In this document: positions 27,495-37,045 of the stretch, piece by piece
Position numbering within the stretch: the stretch's first letter is position 1
Layout: the number at the start of each line of letters is the position of its first letter
Assembly: GCF_014207905.1 (NCBI RefSeq)
Contig: NZ_JACHLB010000002.1
Coordinates: forward strand, 310,001 to 374,000
Direction: 5' to 3'
Source of the DNA: Flavobacterium notoginsengisoli
Lineage (GTDB): Bacteria > Bacteroidota > Bacteroidia > Flavobacteriales > Flavobacteriaceae
DNA: 64,000 bases
The notes under the pieces: generated by a model
What the model was told of the DNA's origin: nothing
Seen by the model: only the letters and a program-made list of their open reading frames with translations
Database searches by the model: none
Translations under genes and position numbers: made by a program

Positions 27495-28892
27495 ATGAAA
27501 AAAAATGTATTTTTATTTTTTCTTGCTCTTTTTGGCATTCTTTTTACAGGCTGTCAAAATAACGAATCAGGATTTCCAAGTTCTGATAACCCTACGGTGG
27601 TAGTTTCGACAAAAGAAATTTACGGAGCGCCAAGTAGAAAATTTGAAATCAAAGCAGCCCTTGCCGATGATTTAGGATTAAAAAGTGTAGAGATTCAAAT
27701 TCCAGAATTATCATTAGACAAGACAATTAGTTTTGCTACAGATCCGCTTTTAGAAACGTATGATCTTAGTTACTTTTTTGAAGTTCCTGCGGGAAGAGGA
27801 ACATCAGAAACTTTCAAAATAAAATTAATCATTACAGACGTTTCTGGAAATGTTGTAAACGAAGAAATCAATTTACGTCTTGATGGAGAATTTGCCGCTC
27901 CAAGCATCACTATGATTACGCCAAAAGAAGGTGCGGTTATCTTGTTGTCTACAAGTAACAAAATGCCAGTAAATTTTGTGGTAAATGATGATTCAGGAAT
28001 TGATTATGTTCAAATAAAATGTACAGAATTGGGTATTGATGAAACTGTACAATTAACAGGTTCTCCGCAATCTTATACTTTCAATAAAACCTATACTTTA
28101 CCCGTTACGGCCGCAAATTATGTTTTAACGATTACGGCTAAAGATAAATTTGCTATTCCAAATACAGGATCTTTAAATGTTAATGTGGTAGCAACGAATG
28201 AATATCCAGCTATTTATTTATGCGATCAGCCAAAAGGCACTAATTTGACAACAGATGCGGTTGGAGTTCCGATGTATTTCCACGAAAAAACCGGACAAGA
28301 TTTCGAATTCAAATATTATGCTGATAAAGACAATAAAGAGATTTATTTCTTAGGTCAAGAATCAGATTTTGCACCGCATTGTTTTGGTTTAAATGCTTCA
28401 GGAGAATTGGTTGATGATGTTGCTTCTACAGCGATTGTTTTACCAACAAAAGGATATTATAAAATTAAAGTGAATCCGAATACGCTGAAATATACTGCCG
28501 AAAAATATACACCAACAAGTAAAGTTTGGGCAGACGTAGCAAATGGTTTATGGCATGATGATGCCGCACAAAGAAAACCTTTCGTGAGTGTTTGCGGGGG
28601 CGGAATTGACGGCGCTAACTGGGATACGTGGAATGCTTGGGTAGTTACAAAACTTCATTTGGCTAATAATGCCGCAAATCCATATCAATTAGTTGGAGAA
28701 TATACTTTAACAGGAACTATGGAAGCGACTTTCACGGGTCAATGGTGGGATCCTTCTTGGAGATTGATTAAAAACGGAATTGCAACAATGTCTCCAGGAG
28801 AAAATGGAAACGCTAAATATGCAGCAGCTCCAGGTGTTTACAAAGTGGTTTTAGATACCGAATTAGAAAGAGTATTTATTACAAAAAAATAG
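27495..28892 (+). CDS. SusE/SusF-like surface glycan-binding lipoprotein
   Basis: 465 residues with a lipobox LFTGC (Cys20), so lipidated and probably exported to the cell surface. Two Ig-like beta-sandwich regions follow (about 32-125 and 130-240). The C-terminal half (about 245-465) contains aromatic-rich SusE/F-like modules (FEFKYYADKDNKEIYFLGQE, GQWWDPSWRLIKNG, ending YKVVLDTELERVFITKK), the type that binds glycan. It is the first structural gene after the HTCS regulator and lies 46 bp before susC. Its position before rather than after susCD is less common than in the starch system. Binding specificity cannot be read from sequence. Confidence 0.8.
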   Translation: MKKNVFLFFLALFGILFTGCQNNESGFPSSDNPTVVVSTKEIYGAPSRKFEIKAALADDLGLKSVEIQIPELSLDKTISFATDPLLETYDLSYFFEVPAGRGTSETFKIKLIITDVSGNVVNEEINLRLDGEFAAPSITMITPKEGAVILLSTSNKMPVNFVVNDDSGIDYVQIKCTELGIDETVQLTGSPQSYTFNKTYTLPVTAANYVLTITAKDKFAIPNTGSLNVNVVATNEYPAIYLCDQPKGTNLTTDAVGVPMYFHEKTGQDFEFKYYADKDNKEIYFLGQESDFAPHCFGLNASGELVDDVASTAIVLPTKGYYKIKVNPNTLKYTAEKYTPTSKVWADVANGLWHDDAAQRKPFVSVCGGGIDGANWDTWNAWVVTKLHLANNAANPYQLVGEYTLTGTMEATFTGQWWDPSWRLIKNGIATMSPGENGNAKYAAAPGVYKVVLDTELERVFITKK

Positions 28893-28938
28893 TTGGTTAT
28901 AACCTTGTTGTAACATTTAACAAATAAAACAGCTTAAT

Positions 28939-31900
28939 ATGAAATTTAAATATATAGGATTTTTTATTGCCCTTTTGTGTACTGCCGTATCCTTTGGACA
29001 AATAAAAATAAAAGGAACTGTTAAGGATAAAGCCAATGTGCCAATTCCGGGAGTAAACGTATTGGTAAAAGGAACTTCATCCTCAGCAGCAACTGACTTT
29101 GATGGTAATTATGTGCTAAATGTTCCAAATAAAAATGCACAGCTTGAATTTACTTTTGTTGGTTTTACAACCAAAGTAGAATCAATTGGAGATAAAACAG
29201 AGATTAATGTTATTCTTGAGGAATCAAGCCAAGCATTAGATGAGATAGTTGTGGTAGGTTATGCTGCCGTAAAAAAGAGTGATGTAACGAGTTCAATTTC
29301 TTCTGTAAAAGGAAAAGAATTGCAGACCATGACAGTTGGTAACGTTACCGAATCATTACAGGGGAAAGTTTCCGGTGTCCAAGTAACGGGGGTTGGAGGA
29401 CCGGGAGCTCAACCTAGAGTTTTGATTCGTGGTATTTCGACTTTAAATTTAAATACAGATCCGCTTTATGTAGTAGATGGAATTCCGATGGGAACCAGCA
29501 TCAATTTCTTGAGTAATAATGAAATTGAATCTATGGAGGTTTTAAAAGATGCTTCTGCAAGTGCTATTTATGGTTCACGAGCTTCAAACGGGGTTATTTT
29601 GATTACAACCAAAAAAGGTAAAGTTGGTAAAGCAAGATTCAACTTTGATTTGAGTTCTGGTATGCAGATGATGAATAATCCGTACAATATGGCTGATGCA
29701 GAAGGTTATGCAACAATCATGAATACAGCTTATAACAATTCTGGTTATTCAGATTATTTGCCAAATCCATCTCAATACAGAGGAAAAACAACAGATTGGT
29801 GGAAAGCAGGAATTAGAAAAGCCTCTCCAGTAACTAATGCTTCTTTTGGTGTGGCAGGTGGTTCTGATAAACATACTTATGCCATTAGTTTAAACTATTA
29901 TAATGCAGAATCAATTTATGAAGTTGGCGGTTGGGAAAGAGTGACAATGAGAATTGCGAACGATTTCAAATTCTCGGATAAATTTTCTGCTGGAATTACT
30001 TTAAATCCTCGTTACGAAACTTGGGGATCTCCTGGAAACTGGGCAGATTTTGATAAAATTGATCCTATTACACCAATTTACAAACCAGCTGATCAGTTAA
30101 CTGGATTAGAAAATGAATATAGTATTTACGCACGTTCTCCTTCTTACGTTTGGAATCCGGTTGCTGCTGTAAAAAGATACGATGATTTTACAAACCAGTA
30201 CAACTTAAATACAAATGGATATTTACAATATGAACCAATAAAAGGTTTGGTAATTCGTACACAGGCATCTATTGAAGTTGGTGATAAAACACAAAGTATT
30301 TTCAGACCAGATTTTATAATTGATGCAGCGCACGAAAAAGCAGAAATTAATAGTGTAGAAAGAAAAAACACTACAAATGCAGATTGGACTTGGCAAACTA
30401 CAGCGACTTATAGCAGAATTTTTGCCGAAAAACATAACGCTTCATTTATGGTGGGTAGCACTATGGAGGAATACAATGCTAATGATGTTTGGGGTTATGG
30501 CGAAGGAGTTCCAAATAATTCAGATTTAATGAGAGAATTGAGTGCAGCTACTAAAAATCGTAATAGTAGTGGTACTAGTTGGTCAAGTTCATTGATGTCT
30601 TATATTTCACGTCTTTCTTATAATTATGATGGGAAATATTATTTTACAGGAACATTCAGACGTGACGGTTCTTCTAAATTTATGGCAAACAATAAATGGG
30701 CAAACTTCCCATCGGCATCTGCATCATGGAGAATCTTAAATGAAGGATTTATGGAATCTGCTAAAGATGTTGTGAGTGATTTAAGACTTAGAGCTGGTTG
30801 GGGTAAAGTAGGTAATCAAGGTTTGCCGGATGCTGTTTATCAATCAAATATCGGACAAGGATATTATGTAATTGACGGTCAGGTGGTAGATACTTCTTAT
30901 CCATCGACTATGGCAAATAAAGACATTAAATGGGAAACGGTAGAAGATATGAGTTTTGGTATAGACTACGGATTTTGGAAAAACAAATTGTCTGGATCTC
31001 TTGAATATTACCAAAAGAAAACAAAAGATATGTTGTTCTTAAAACAATTTCCAACATATAGCGGATTTCCAGGATATTCTACGATGTGGACGAATGTGGG
31101 TTCAATGAAATCTAGCGGTATCGATTTATTGATTTCATTCAAAGATAAAAAAGGAGATTTCTCTTATGGTGCAGATTTAACTTTTACAACCGTAGATGTA
31201 GAGATGATTTCTTTATCTGCTGATGGAGAAAAATTATACGGTTCAAGCAATAGAACTTTAACGGTTAAAGGAGATGAACCAGGATATTTTTATGGTTATG
31301 TAGCCGATGGATTATTTCAGAACCAAACGGAGTTAAATTCTCATACAGATGAACATGGAACCAAATTGCAGCCTTATGCACAAGTAGGAGATGTTCGTTT
31401 TAAAGATGTTAATGGTGACGGAAAAATAGACGATAAAGACAGAACTAAAATTGGTTCTCCTTGGGCAGATTACAATATTGGTTTGAACTTAAACTTTGCC
31501 TACAAAAACTTTGATTTAGTAGCGAATTTTTACTCAAGTATTGGAAATGAAATTGTGAATCAAAATATTTCAGATTTATACAATGGTGCAAGTTTGACAA
31601 ACAAAGTAAGCGGATTAGAGCAAATGGCTTGGCATGGAGAAGGAACTTCAAACTATATTCCGAGATTATCAAAAGATGATAACAACGAGAACTTTACAAA
31701 ATTCTCTTCTCTTTATGTTGAAGATGGATCTTTTGTTAGAATGAAAAATCTTCAAATTGGATATTCTTTCTACAACAAATTTGGATTAGATAAATTAAGA
31801 TTGTCATTATCAGGACAAAATTTATGGACATGGACTAAATATACAGGAGTTGAGCCTGAAGTTGGGGCAGGAGATCCAAATAATGGAGACAGAGTAAAAG

Positions 31901-31971
31901 GATCAGGTTTTGGAGGATGGAATTATCCAGTACAGCCAACAATCTTGATGGGACTTAATGTTGCATTTTAA
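28939..31971 (+). CDS. SusC-family TonB-dependent transporter
   Basis: 1010 residues. After a signal peptide ending near SFGQ (residue 21) come a carboxypeptidase-regulatory-like domain (about 22-95, IKGTVKDKANVPIPGVNVLV), the plug with TonB-box-proximal DEIVVVGY and the SusC signature LYVVDGIPM, and a large beta-barrel ending in aromatic VAF. There is no STN domain, in accord with control by the HTCS rather than by an anti-sigma factor. It imports oligosaccharides into the periplasm with TonB energy, capped by the SusD encoded 11 bp downstream. Confidence 0.96.
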   Translation: MKFKYIGFFIALLCTAVSFGQIKIKGTVKDKANVPIPGVNVLVKGTSSSAATDFDGNYVLNVPNKNAQLEFTFVGFTTKVESIGDKTEINVILEESSQALDEIVVVGYAAVKKSDVTSSISSVKGKELQTMTVGNVTESLQGKVSGVQVTGVGGPGAQPRVLIRGISTLNLNTDPLYVVDGIPMGTSINFLSNNEIESMEVLKDASASAIYGSRASNGVILITTKKGKVGKARFNFDLSSGMQMMNNPYNMADAEGYATIMNTAYNNSGYSDYLPNPSQYRGKTTDWWKAGIRKASPVTNASFGVAGGSDKHTYAISLNYYNAESIYEVGGWERVTMRIANDFKFSDKFSAGITLNPRYETWGSPGNWADFDKIDPITPIYKPADQLTGLENEYSIYARSPSYVWNPVAAVKRYDDFTNQYNLNTNGYLQYEPIKGLVIRTQASIEVGDKTQSIFRPDFIIDAAHEKAEINSVERKNTTNADWTWQTTATYSRIFAEKHNASFMVGSTMEEYNANDVWGYGEGVPNNSDLMRELSAATKNRNSSGTSWSSSLMSYISRLSYNYDGKYYFTGTFRRDGSSKFMANNKWANFPSASASWRILNEGFMESAKDVVSDLRLRAGWGKVGNQGLPDAVYQSNIGQGYYVIDGQVVDTSYPSTMANKDIKWETVEDMSFGIDYGFWKNKLSGSLEYYQKKTKDMLFLKQFPTYSGFPGYSTMWTNVGSMKSSGIDLLISFKDKKGDFSYGADLTFTTVDVEMISLSADGEKLYGSSNRTLTVKGDEPGYFYGYVADGLFQNQTELNSHTDEHGTKLQPYAQVGDVRFKDVNGDGKIDDKDRTKIGSPWADYNIGLNLNFAYKNFDLVANFYSSIGNEIVNQNISDLYNGASLTNKVSGLEQMAWHGEGTSNYIPRLSKDDNNENFTKFSSLYVEDGSFVRMKNLQIGYSFYNKFGLDKLRLSLSGQNLWTWTKYTGVEPEVGAGDPNNGDRVKGSGFGGWNYPVQPTILMGLNVAF

Positions 31972-31982
31972 TCAAAACGATC

Positions 31983-33584
31983 ATGAAAAAAATAATAGTA
32001 TCAATAATAGCTTTTTCTCTATTTTCGGCATCTTGCAGTGATTTTATAGAAAAAGACCAAAGAGGAACTCAGACTTTAGAAAATTATTTTCAAACAGTTC
32101 AAGAATGCGAGAATTATGCAAATGAATTAACGCAGCGCTTATTGTTAGCAAAAGAATGGTGGACATTAACGGCTCCGAGAGTAACCAACGAAATGTCAAC
32201 CGATGATGCTTGGATGGGAAATACAGGTCAAGATAATAGCGCGCACAGACCTTGTTCGCAATACATCATTACTCCAGATAATATGGGAGATATGAATAGT
32301 ATTTATACAGCACATTTTTATACGATTCAATCTGCAAATGTTGGTTTAGAAAGAATGGCCGTTTCGCCACTTACCGATGCTCAAAAAAATCAGTATATGG
32401 GCGAATCTTTATTTGTCCGCGCTTATTGTTATTATGAGTTAGTAAACCTTTTTGGAGGAGTTCCAGTTTATACAAAATCTTTAGGAACTGGAGATTTAAC
32501 ATTATCGCGTAATACAGCTGCAGAAGTATACACTCAGATAGAAACCGATCTTAAAGATGCAGCAGCAAAACTAGAAAGTGCTCCCGTAGCAAGAAATGGT
32601 AGAATTAACAAATGGGCAGCTTATGCTTTATTGGCTCGTGTTTCATTGTTTCAAGAAAAATGGGCTGAGGCAAAGACTTATTCTAACAAAGTAATTACGG
32701 AAGGACCTTTTCAATTAGAATCAGATTTCTTAAATATCTGGAATGTTAACAATCATAACGGAATTGAATCTATTTTAGAAGCTCAGTCGTCTTCAGTTCA
32801 AGATAAAAGTTTAGGTGCAGCATTGCCAACTTTATCTGGCGCAAGAGGAGAAGACAAAAAGAATTTTCCAAGTAATGATGCCGCAGACGTTCTAGACGGT
32901 TGGGGATGGTGTATGCCAACAAGTGATTTAGAAAATGCTTATTTGTCTGAAAATGATGTTATCCGTCGCAGAAGTACGATTACAAAATGGGGAGAAGCTG
33001 CTTACGGAGACGAGACTTTAAATCCGACACACAAATTCAGTTTAAATGATAATAAATCTGGACGTATATGCCGTAAATATTATATTCCAATTGCGACACG
33101 TCGTTCATTAGATAAAAAAGACGGCCATTTGCCATTAAACATTCCGTTGATTCGTTTGGCAGAAATGTATTTAACTAGAGCAGAGGCTAATTATCATACA
33201 GGCGGAGATGCTTTAGCAGACATCAATATCATCAGAGCTCGTGTAAAATTAGATCCAAAAACAGGAATTTCTGGACCAACACTTTTGAGACAAATCTATA
33301 AAGAGCGTCGTTTAGAATTGGCTTTTGAAGGATTACGTTTATTTGATATTCGCCGTGAAAAAGATCCAACAACAGGAAGACCAGTTATAGAATCTTTAAT
33401 GGGACCAAACGGAACTTTCGTTCAATATAATTTGAGTTCTACAGACCCTTATGAAACAACAAACTTGAGAGAATCTCAGGATAAAGGAATCAATTTTAAT
33501 CCTGCGAAAAACTTATTGTGGCCAATTCCACAATTGGAAATCGATTTGAGTGGCGGTGTAATTAAGCAAAATCCTGGATACTAA
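31983..33584 (+). CDS. SusD/RagB-family surface lipoprotein
   Basis: 533 residues, lipobox FSASC (Cys18). The SusD helical core is evident from FVRAYCYYELVNLFGGVPVY and RLAEMYLTRAEANY, with the C-terminal LWPIPQLEIDLSGGVIKQNPGY typical of the family end. It forms the lid of the SusC transporter and binds the glycan at the cell surface. The stop codon is one base from the start of the first GH30 gene, so the two are probably translationally coupled. Substrate specificity is inferred only from the enzymes that follow. Confidence 0.96.
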   Translation: MKKIIVSIIAFSLFSASCSDFIEKDQRGTQTLENYFQTVQECENYANELTQRLLLAKEWWTLTAPRVTNEMSTDDAWMGNTGQDNSAHRPCSQYIITPDNMGDMNSIYTAHFYTIQSANVGLERMAVSPLTDAQKNQYMGESLFVRAYCYYELVNLFGGVPVYTKSLGTGDLTLSRNTAAEVYTQIETDLKDAAAKLESAPVARNGRINKWAAYALLARVSLFQEKWAEAKTYSNKVITEGPFQLESDFLNIWNVNNHNGIESILEAQSSSVQDKSLGAALPTLSGARGEDKKNFPSNDAADVLDGWGWCMPTSDLENAYLSENDVIRRRSTITKWGEAAYGDETLNPTHKFSLNDNKSGRICRKYYIPIATRRSLDKKDGHLPLNIPLIRLAEMYLTRAEANYHTGGDALADINIIRARVKLDPKTGISGPTLLRQIYKERRLELAFEGLRLFDIRREKDPTTGRPVIESLMGPNGTFVQYNLSSTDPYETTNLRESQDKGINFNPAKNLLWPIPQLEIDLSGGVIKQNPGY

Positions 33585-33585
33585 G

Positions 33586-35223
33586 ATGAAGTTCAATAAT
33601 CAAAATAAAGTAGGTCTGCTGTGTGCAGGCTTACTTTTCGCAAGCTCTCTTTTTGTAAGCTGCGATTCTGAAAAATCTGAAAATTCGGATTCAGAAAACG
33701 CTGTAACAGAATTGAATGTTAGTTTAGAAATGAATCTTCAAACTATGGAAAGTTTTGGAGCTTCGGATGCTTGGCAATGTAATTTTATTGGAAAAAACTG
33801 GCCAACAGATAAAAGAAATAAAATTGCCGATTTATTGTTCAGCCAAGGTTTAGATGCTGAGGGAAATCCAAAAGGAATCGGATTATCGTTATGGCGTTTT
33901 AATCTTGGAGCAGGAAGTGCAGAACAAGGCGATGCAAGCGATATAACGGATGAATGGAGAAGATCTGAATGTTTTACAACAAACGGAGTTACGTATGATA
34001 TGACGAAACAAGCCGGTCAGGTTTGGTTTATGAAAGCGGCAAGAGAACGTGGCGTTGATAAACTATTAGCATTCGCTAACAGCGCTCCAGTTTATTTAAC
34101 TCAAAATGGAAAAGCTCATGCTTCTATCAAAGAATTTTATAATTTGAAAGATGGTAAAATGCCTGATCTAGCCGATTTCTGGGTTACATCTTTAGATAAA
34201 TTAAAAACAGAACACGGTTTAACAATCGATTATGTGAGTCCATTCAACGAACCGCAATATGAGTGGGACGGATCTGGGCAAGAAGGTTCTCCAGCTACAA
34301 ACGCCAATATTTACAGTTTCGTAAACATTTTATCTCCAAAATTGCAGGCGAAAAATTTACTAGCTAAAATTGTTGTAGGTGAATCTGGGGCTTATGAGTA
34401 TTTGTATAAAACGACTTCAGGAAAAGAAAGCAGATCAAACCAGATTGATTATTTCTTTGCGGCTAATTCTTCTAAAAATATTGGAAATTTAAGCAATGTA
34501 AAAAGAACTATTTCTGGACATAGTTATTGGCAAGCATGGCCTTTAAGTACACTAATTTCTTCAAGACAAGATGCAGCAGCGAGAACGCAATCTGTTGGAG
34601 GATTAAGTCTTTGGTCATCAGAATATTGTGTTTTAGAAAGTCCAGGAACTGCTGAACTTCCCGGTGGAGCAGGTTCAGGAAGAGATTTAGGAATGTCTCT
34701 AGCACTTTGGACAGCGCGTATTATCAGTACCGATATTGCTGTTGGAGGTGTGACTTCTTGGCAATGGTGGACAGCGATAAGCCGTGGTGATTACAAAGAC
34801 GGATTAATTCACGTAGATGATGGCGCAAGCAACGGAGCTGGAAATGCAGATTATTGTAAAAATGATGGATACATTAGAGATTCAAAAACGCTTTGGGCAT
34901 TAGGAAACTTTTCATTCTTCGTAAAACCTGGAATGGTTAGAGTTCAAATTCCAAGCATTGACAATACAGCAGAATTAAACAATGTTATGGTTACGGCTTA
35001 TAAAGATGTAGCAAACAAAAAAATAGTTGTGGTTGCGGTTAACATCAGCAAATCAGCGAAAGCTTATAAATTAAATCTTACAGGCGGAACGGTAACAGAT
35101 AACAAATTAACGCCTTACATTACTTCTGAAACAATGAGTTTGAAAAAAGGAACAACGGTTGATGTTTCTGGTTTTGAAATTCCAGCGAGATCGGTAGTGA
35201 CTTATGTAGGAACGTATAAATAA
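33586..35223 (+). CDS. GH30-family glycoside hydrolase, lipoprotein
   Basis: 545 residues with lipobox FVSC (Cys26), so probably anchored on the cell surface. The (beta/alpha)8 GH30 fold is supported by FGASDAWQ near the start, WRFNLGAGSAEQGD, the acid/base Glu222 in FNEPQYEW and the nucleophile Glu346 in WSSEYCVLE. The C-terminal beta-sandwich (about 460-545) is complete. GH30 enzymes are retaining and act on beta-linked glucan, galactan, xylan or related sugars; this sequence type reminds me of the endo-beta-1,6-galactanase subgroup, but I cannot confirm that. A surface position suggests the first endo-cleavage step. It is followed by a homologous gene with a different export signal. Confidence 0.9.
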   Translation: MKFNNQNKVGLLCAGLLFASSLFVSCDSEKSENSDSENAVTELNVSLEMNLQTMESFGASDAWQCNFIGKNWPTDKRNKIADLLFSQGLDAEGNPKGIGLSLWRFNLGAGSAEQGDASDITDEWRRSECFTTNGVTYDMTKQAGQVWFMKAARERGVDKLLAFANSAPVYLTQNGKAHASIKEFYNLKDGKMPDLADFWVTSLDKLKTEHGLTIDYVSPFNEPQYEWDGSGQEGSPATNANIYSFVNILSPKLQAKNLLAKIVVGESGAYEYLYKTTSGKESRSNQIDYFFAANSSKNIGNLSNVKRTISGHSYWQAWPLSTLISSRQDAAARTQSVGGLSLWSSEYCVLESPGTAELPGGAGSGRDLGMSLALWTARIISTDIAVGGVTSWQWWTAISRGDYKDGLIHVDDGASNGAGNADYCKNDGYIRDSKTLWALGNFSFFVKPGMVRVQIPSIDNTAELNNVMVTAYKDVANKKIVVVAVNISKSAKAYKLNLTGGTVTDNKLTPYITSETMSLKKGTTVDVSGFEIPARSVVTYVGTYK

Positions 35224-35257
35224 GATACTGAGATTCTGAGATGCTAAGATTCTAAGG
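35224..35257 (+). repeat. Octamer tandem array directly after the GH30 stop
   Basis: Four octamers in exact register: GATACTGA, GATTCTGA, GATGCTAA, GATTCTAA, then GG. The array starts at the base after the stop codon at 35221-35223. Confidence 0.75.
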
Positions 35258-35286
35258 TTTTGAAAAGCATAAAGTAAGAATGAAAA

Positions 35287-35350
35287 TTAACCGCAAAGAT
35301 GATAGAAAACTTTGCGAACATTGCGTAAAACTTAGCGTCTTTGCGGTTAA
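35287..35350. repeat. Inverted repeat with TTAACCGCAAAGA termini
   Basis: TTAACCGCAAAGA (35287-35299) and TCTTTGCGGTTAA (35338-35350) are perfectly complementary 13-mers. The interior repeats the theme in CTTTGCGAA, ATTGCGTAA and CTTAGCGTC. It lies 20 bp before the second GH30 start. Confidence 0.8.
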
Positions 35351-35369
35351 ATAAAAACAAAAAGAATAA

Positions 35370-36953
35370 ATGAGAAACATATACGTCTCGCTTTTATTGG
35401 TAATCAGTTCGCTGTCTTTTGCACAGCGAACGGTTACTATTAGCACAGATAATGTAGTGCAAACTATGGACGGTTTTGGAGGTTCTGATGCTTGGAGAAC
35501 ACAGTTTGTAGGTAAAAATTGGCCAGAGCAGAAAAAGAATGCAATCGCAGATTTATTGTTCAGTAAAGAAATCGATGCACAAGGAAATCCGAAAGGGATC
35601 GGACTTTCAATCTGGCGATTTAATCTGGGAGCGGGAAGTACAGAACAAGGAGAAAAAAGTAAAGTTTCGGACGAATGGAGAAGAAGCGAATGTTTCTTAA
35701 ATGCTGACGGGACTTATGATTTTTCAAAACAAGAAGGTCAGAGATGGTTTTTGCAGGCGGCTAAAAAACGTGGAGTCGAAAAATTCTTGATTTTTACGAA
35801 TAGCCCTCCAGTTCATATGACAAATAACGGATTGTCTTTTGCTTCTCAAAAGAATAAACTGAATCTAAAAGATGGTGCAATTCCAAAATTTGCCGATTTC
35901 TTAGTTCAAAGTATTCAAGGATTGGAGAAAAAAGAAGGAATCAAATTCGATTATGTTAGTCCGATAAATGAGCCGCAGTGGGAATGGATGCCAAAAAGTG
36001 GCGACACCAACAGTCAAGAAGGAACGCCAGCGACCAATCAGGAAATTTTTGATCTGACGAAAGCACTTTCTGAAAAGTTGAAAGCTAAAAAAATGAGCAC
36101 CGAAATTGTGATTGCAGAAGCAGCACAAATCGATTATTTATATGAAAATGTAAATGCTGAAAACCGCGACAATCAGATTGATTATTTCTTTGGAAAAACC
36201 AAAACCAATGTGACTCAATTTTCGAATGTAAAAAATGTAATACTAGGACATAGTTATTTTACAACTTGGCCAATTGAAAAACAGGTTTTAAGCAGAAAAT
36301 TAATTGCCGCAGAAGTAAAACAAAAACCAGGTTTAAAATATTGGCAATCGGAATATTGTATATTAGAAAATCCAGGAGAAGCTGAAATTCCGGGAGGTTC
36401 TGGCGGAGGAAGAGATTTAGGAATGCAGACCGCTTTATTTGTAGCGAGATTAATTCATAATGATATTGCGGTGGCAAATGCAGCTTCATGGCAATGGTGG
36501 ACATCAATCACAAGAGTAGATTACAAAGATGGATTAATTTATCTGGATGATGGAAAAAGCAACGGTGGAACTGAGCCAAATTATGTAAAAAATGACGGAG
36601 AATTTCACGATTCAAAACTCCTTTGGGCTTTAGGAAACTATTCACTTTTTGTTCGTCCCGGAATGCTTAGAGTTGATATTCCAAACCAAAAAGAATTGGA
36701 TTCGGCAAATGACGTAATGTTGACGGCCTATAAAGATGTTCAAAACAAAAAACTTATTGTAGTAGCAGTAAACTGCGGAAAAGAAGCTCAGAAATACAAA
36801 TTTGATCTATCAAAAGGACGTGTAAAAAACAACGAGTTTATTCCTTATGTAACTTCTGATACGTCAAATTTAAAAAGAGCCAATTCGCAGAAAATTAATA
36901 ATTTAGAAATCCCTGCGAAGTCAGTAGTGACGTTTGTGGGAGAATTACAATAG
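35370..36953 (+). CDS. GH30-family glycoside hydrolase, secreted paralogue
   Basis: 527 residues with a type I signal peptide (cleavage near SSLSFAQ, residue 19) and no lipobox. It is a clear paralogue of the preceding protein: GFGGSDAWRTQFVGKNWP, WRFNLGAGSTEQGE, acid/base Glu201 in INEPQWEW, nucleophile Glu328 in WQSEYCILE. Differences cluster in loops, for example an insertion around MPKSGDTNSQEG after the acid/base. Loss of the lipid anchor suggests it works in the periplasm on imported oligosaccharides, or is released. The pair probably arose by tandem duplication followed by a change of location. Confidence 0.9.
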   Translation: MRNIYVSLLLVISSLSFAQRTVTISTDNVVQTMDGFGGSDAWRTQFVGKNWPEQKKNAIADLLFSKEIDAQGNPKGIGLSIWRFNLGAGSTEQGEKSKVSDEWRRSECFLNADGTYDFSKQEGQRWFLQAAKKRGVEKFLIFTNSPPVHMTNNGLSFASQKNKLNLKDGAIPKFADFLVQSIQGLEKKEGIKFDYVSPINEPQWEWMPKSGDTNSQEGTPATNQEIFDLTKALSEKLKAKKMSTEIVIAEAAQIDYLYENVNAENRDNQIDYFFGKTKTNVTQFSNVKNVILGHSYFTTWPIEKQVLSRKLIAAEVKQKPGLKYWQSEYCILENPGEAEIPGGSGGGRDLGMQTALFVARLIHNDIAVANAASWQWWTSITRVDYKDGLIYLDDGKSNGGTEPNYVKNDGEFHDSKLLWALGNYSLFVRPGMLRVDIPNQKELDSANDVMLTAYKDVQNKKLIVVAVNCGKEAQKYKFDLSKGRVKNNEFIPYVTSDTSNLKRANSQKINNLEIPAKSVVTFVGELQ

Positions 36954-36963
36954 TAGAAAAATT

Positions 36964-37025
36964 GTTTCAGGTTTCAAGTTTCAGGTTTGGTTGGAACGTG
37001 AAACCTGAAACTTGAAACCTGAAAC
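36964..37025. repeat. Perfect 25-bp inverted repeat of heptamers
   Basis: The left arm 36964-36988 reads GTTTCAG, GTTTCAA, GTTTCAG, GTTT; the right arm 37001-37025 is its exact complement. The loop is 12 nt. It lies between GH30 and GH2 and would be transcribed as a very stable hairpin. An A-run follows, not a T-run, so on the plus strand it is not a classical terminator. Confidence 0.9.
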
Positions 37026-37045
37026 AAAAAAATAGCAAAAAAAAT

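Noticed and set aside
35224..35350. A small CRISPR locus from octamers and GCAAAG repeats
   Set aside because: Units are 8 bp, contiguous and without spacers, and no cas gene is present.
36964..37025. A normal rho-independent terminator after GH30
   Set aside because: The 25-bp stem is followed by an A-run on the transcribed strand, not a T-run, and the genes on both sides belong to one PUL.
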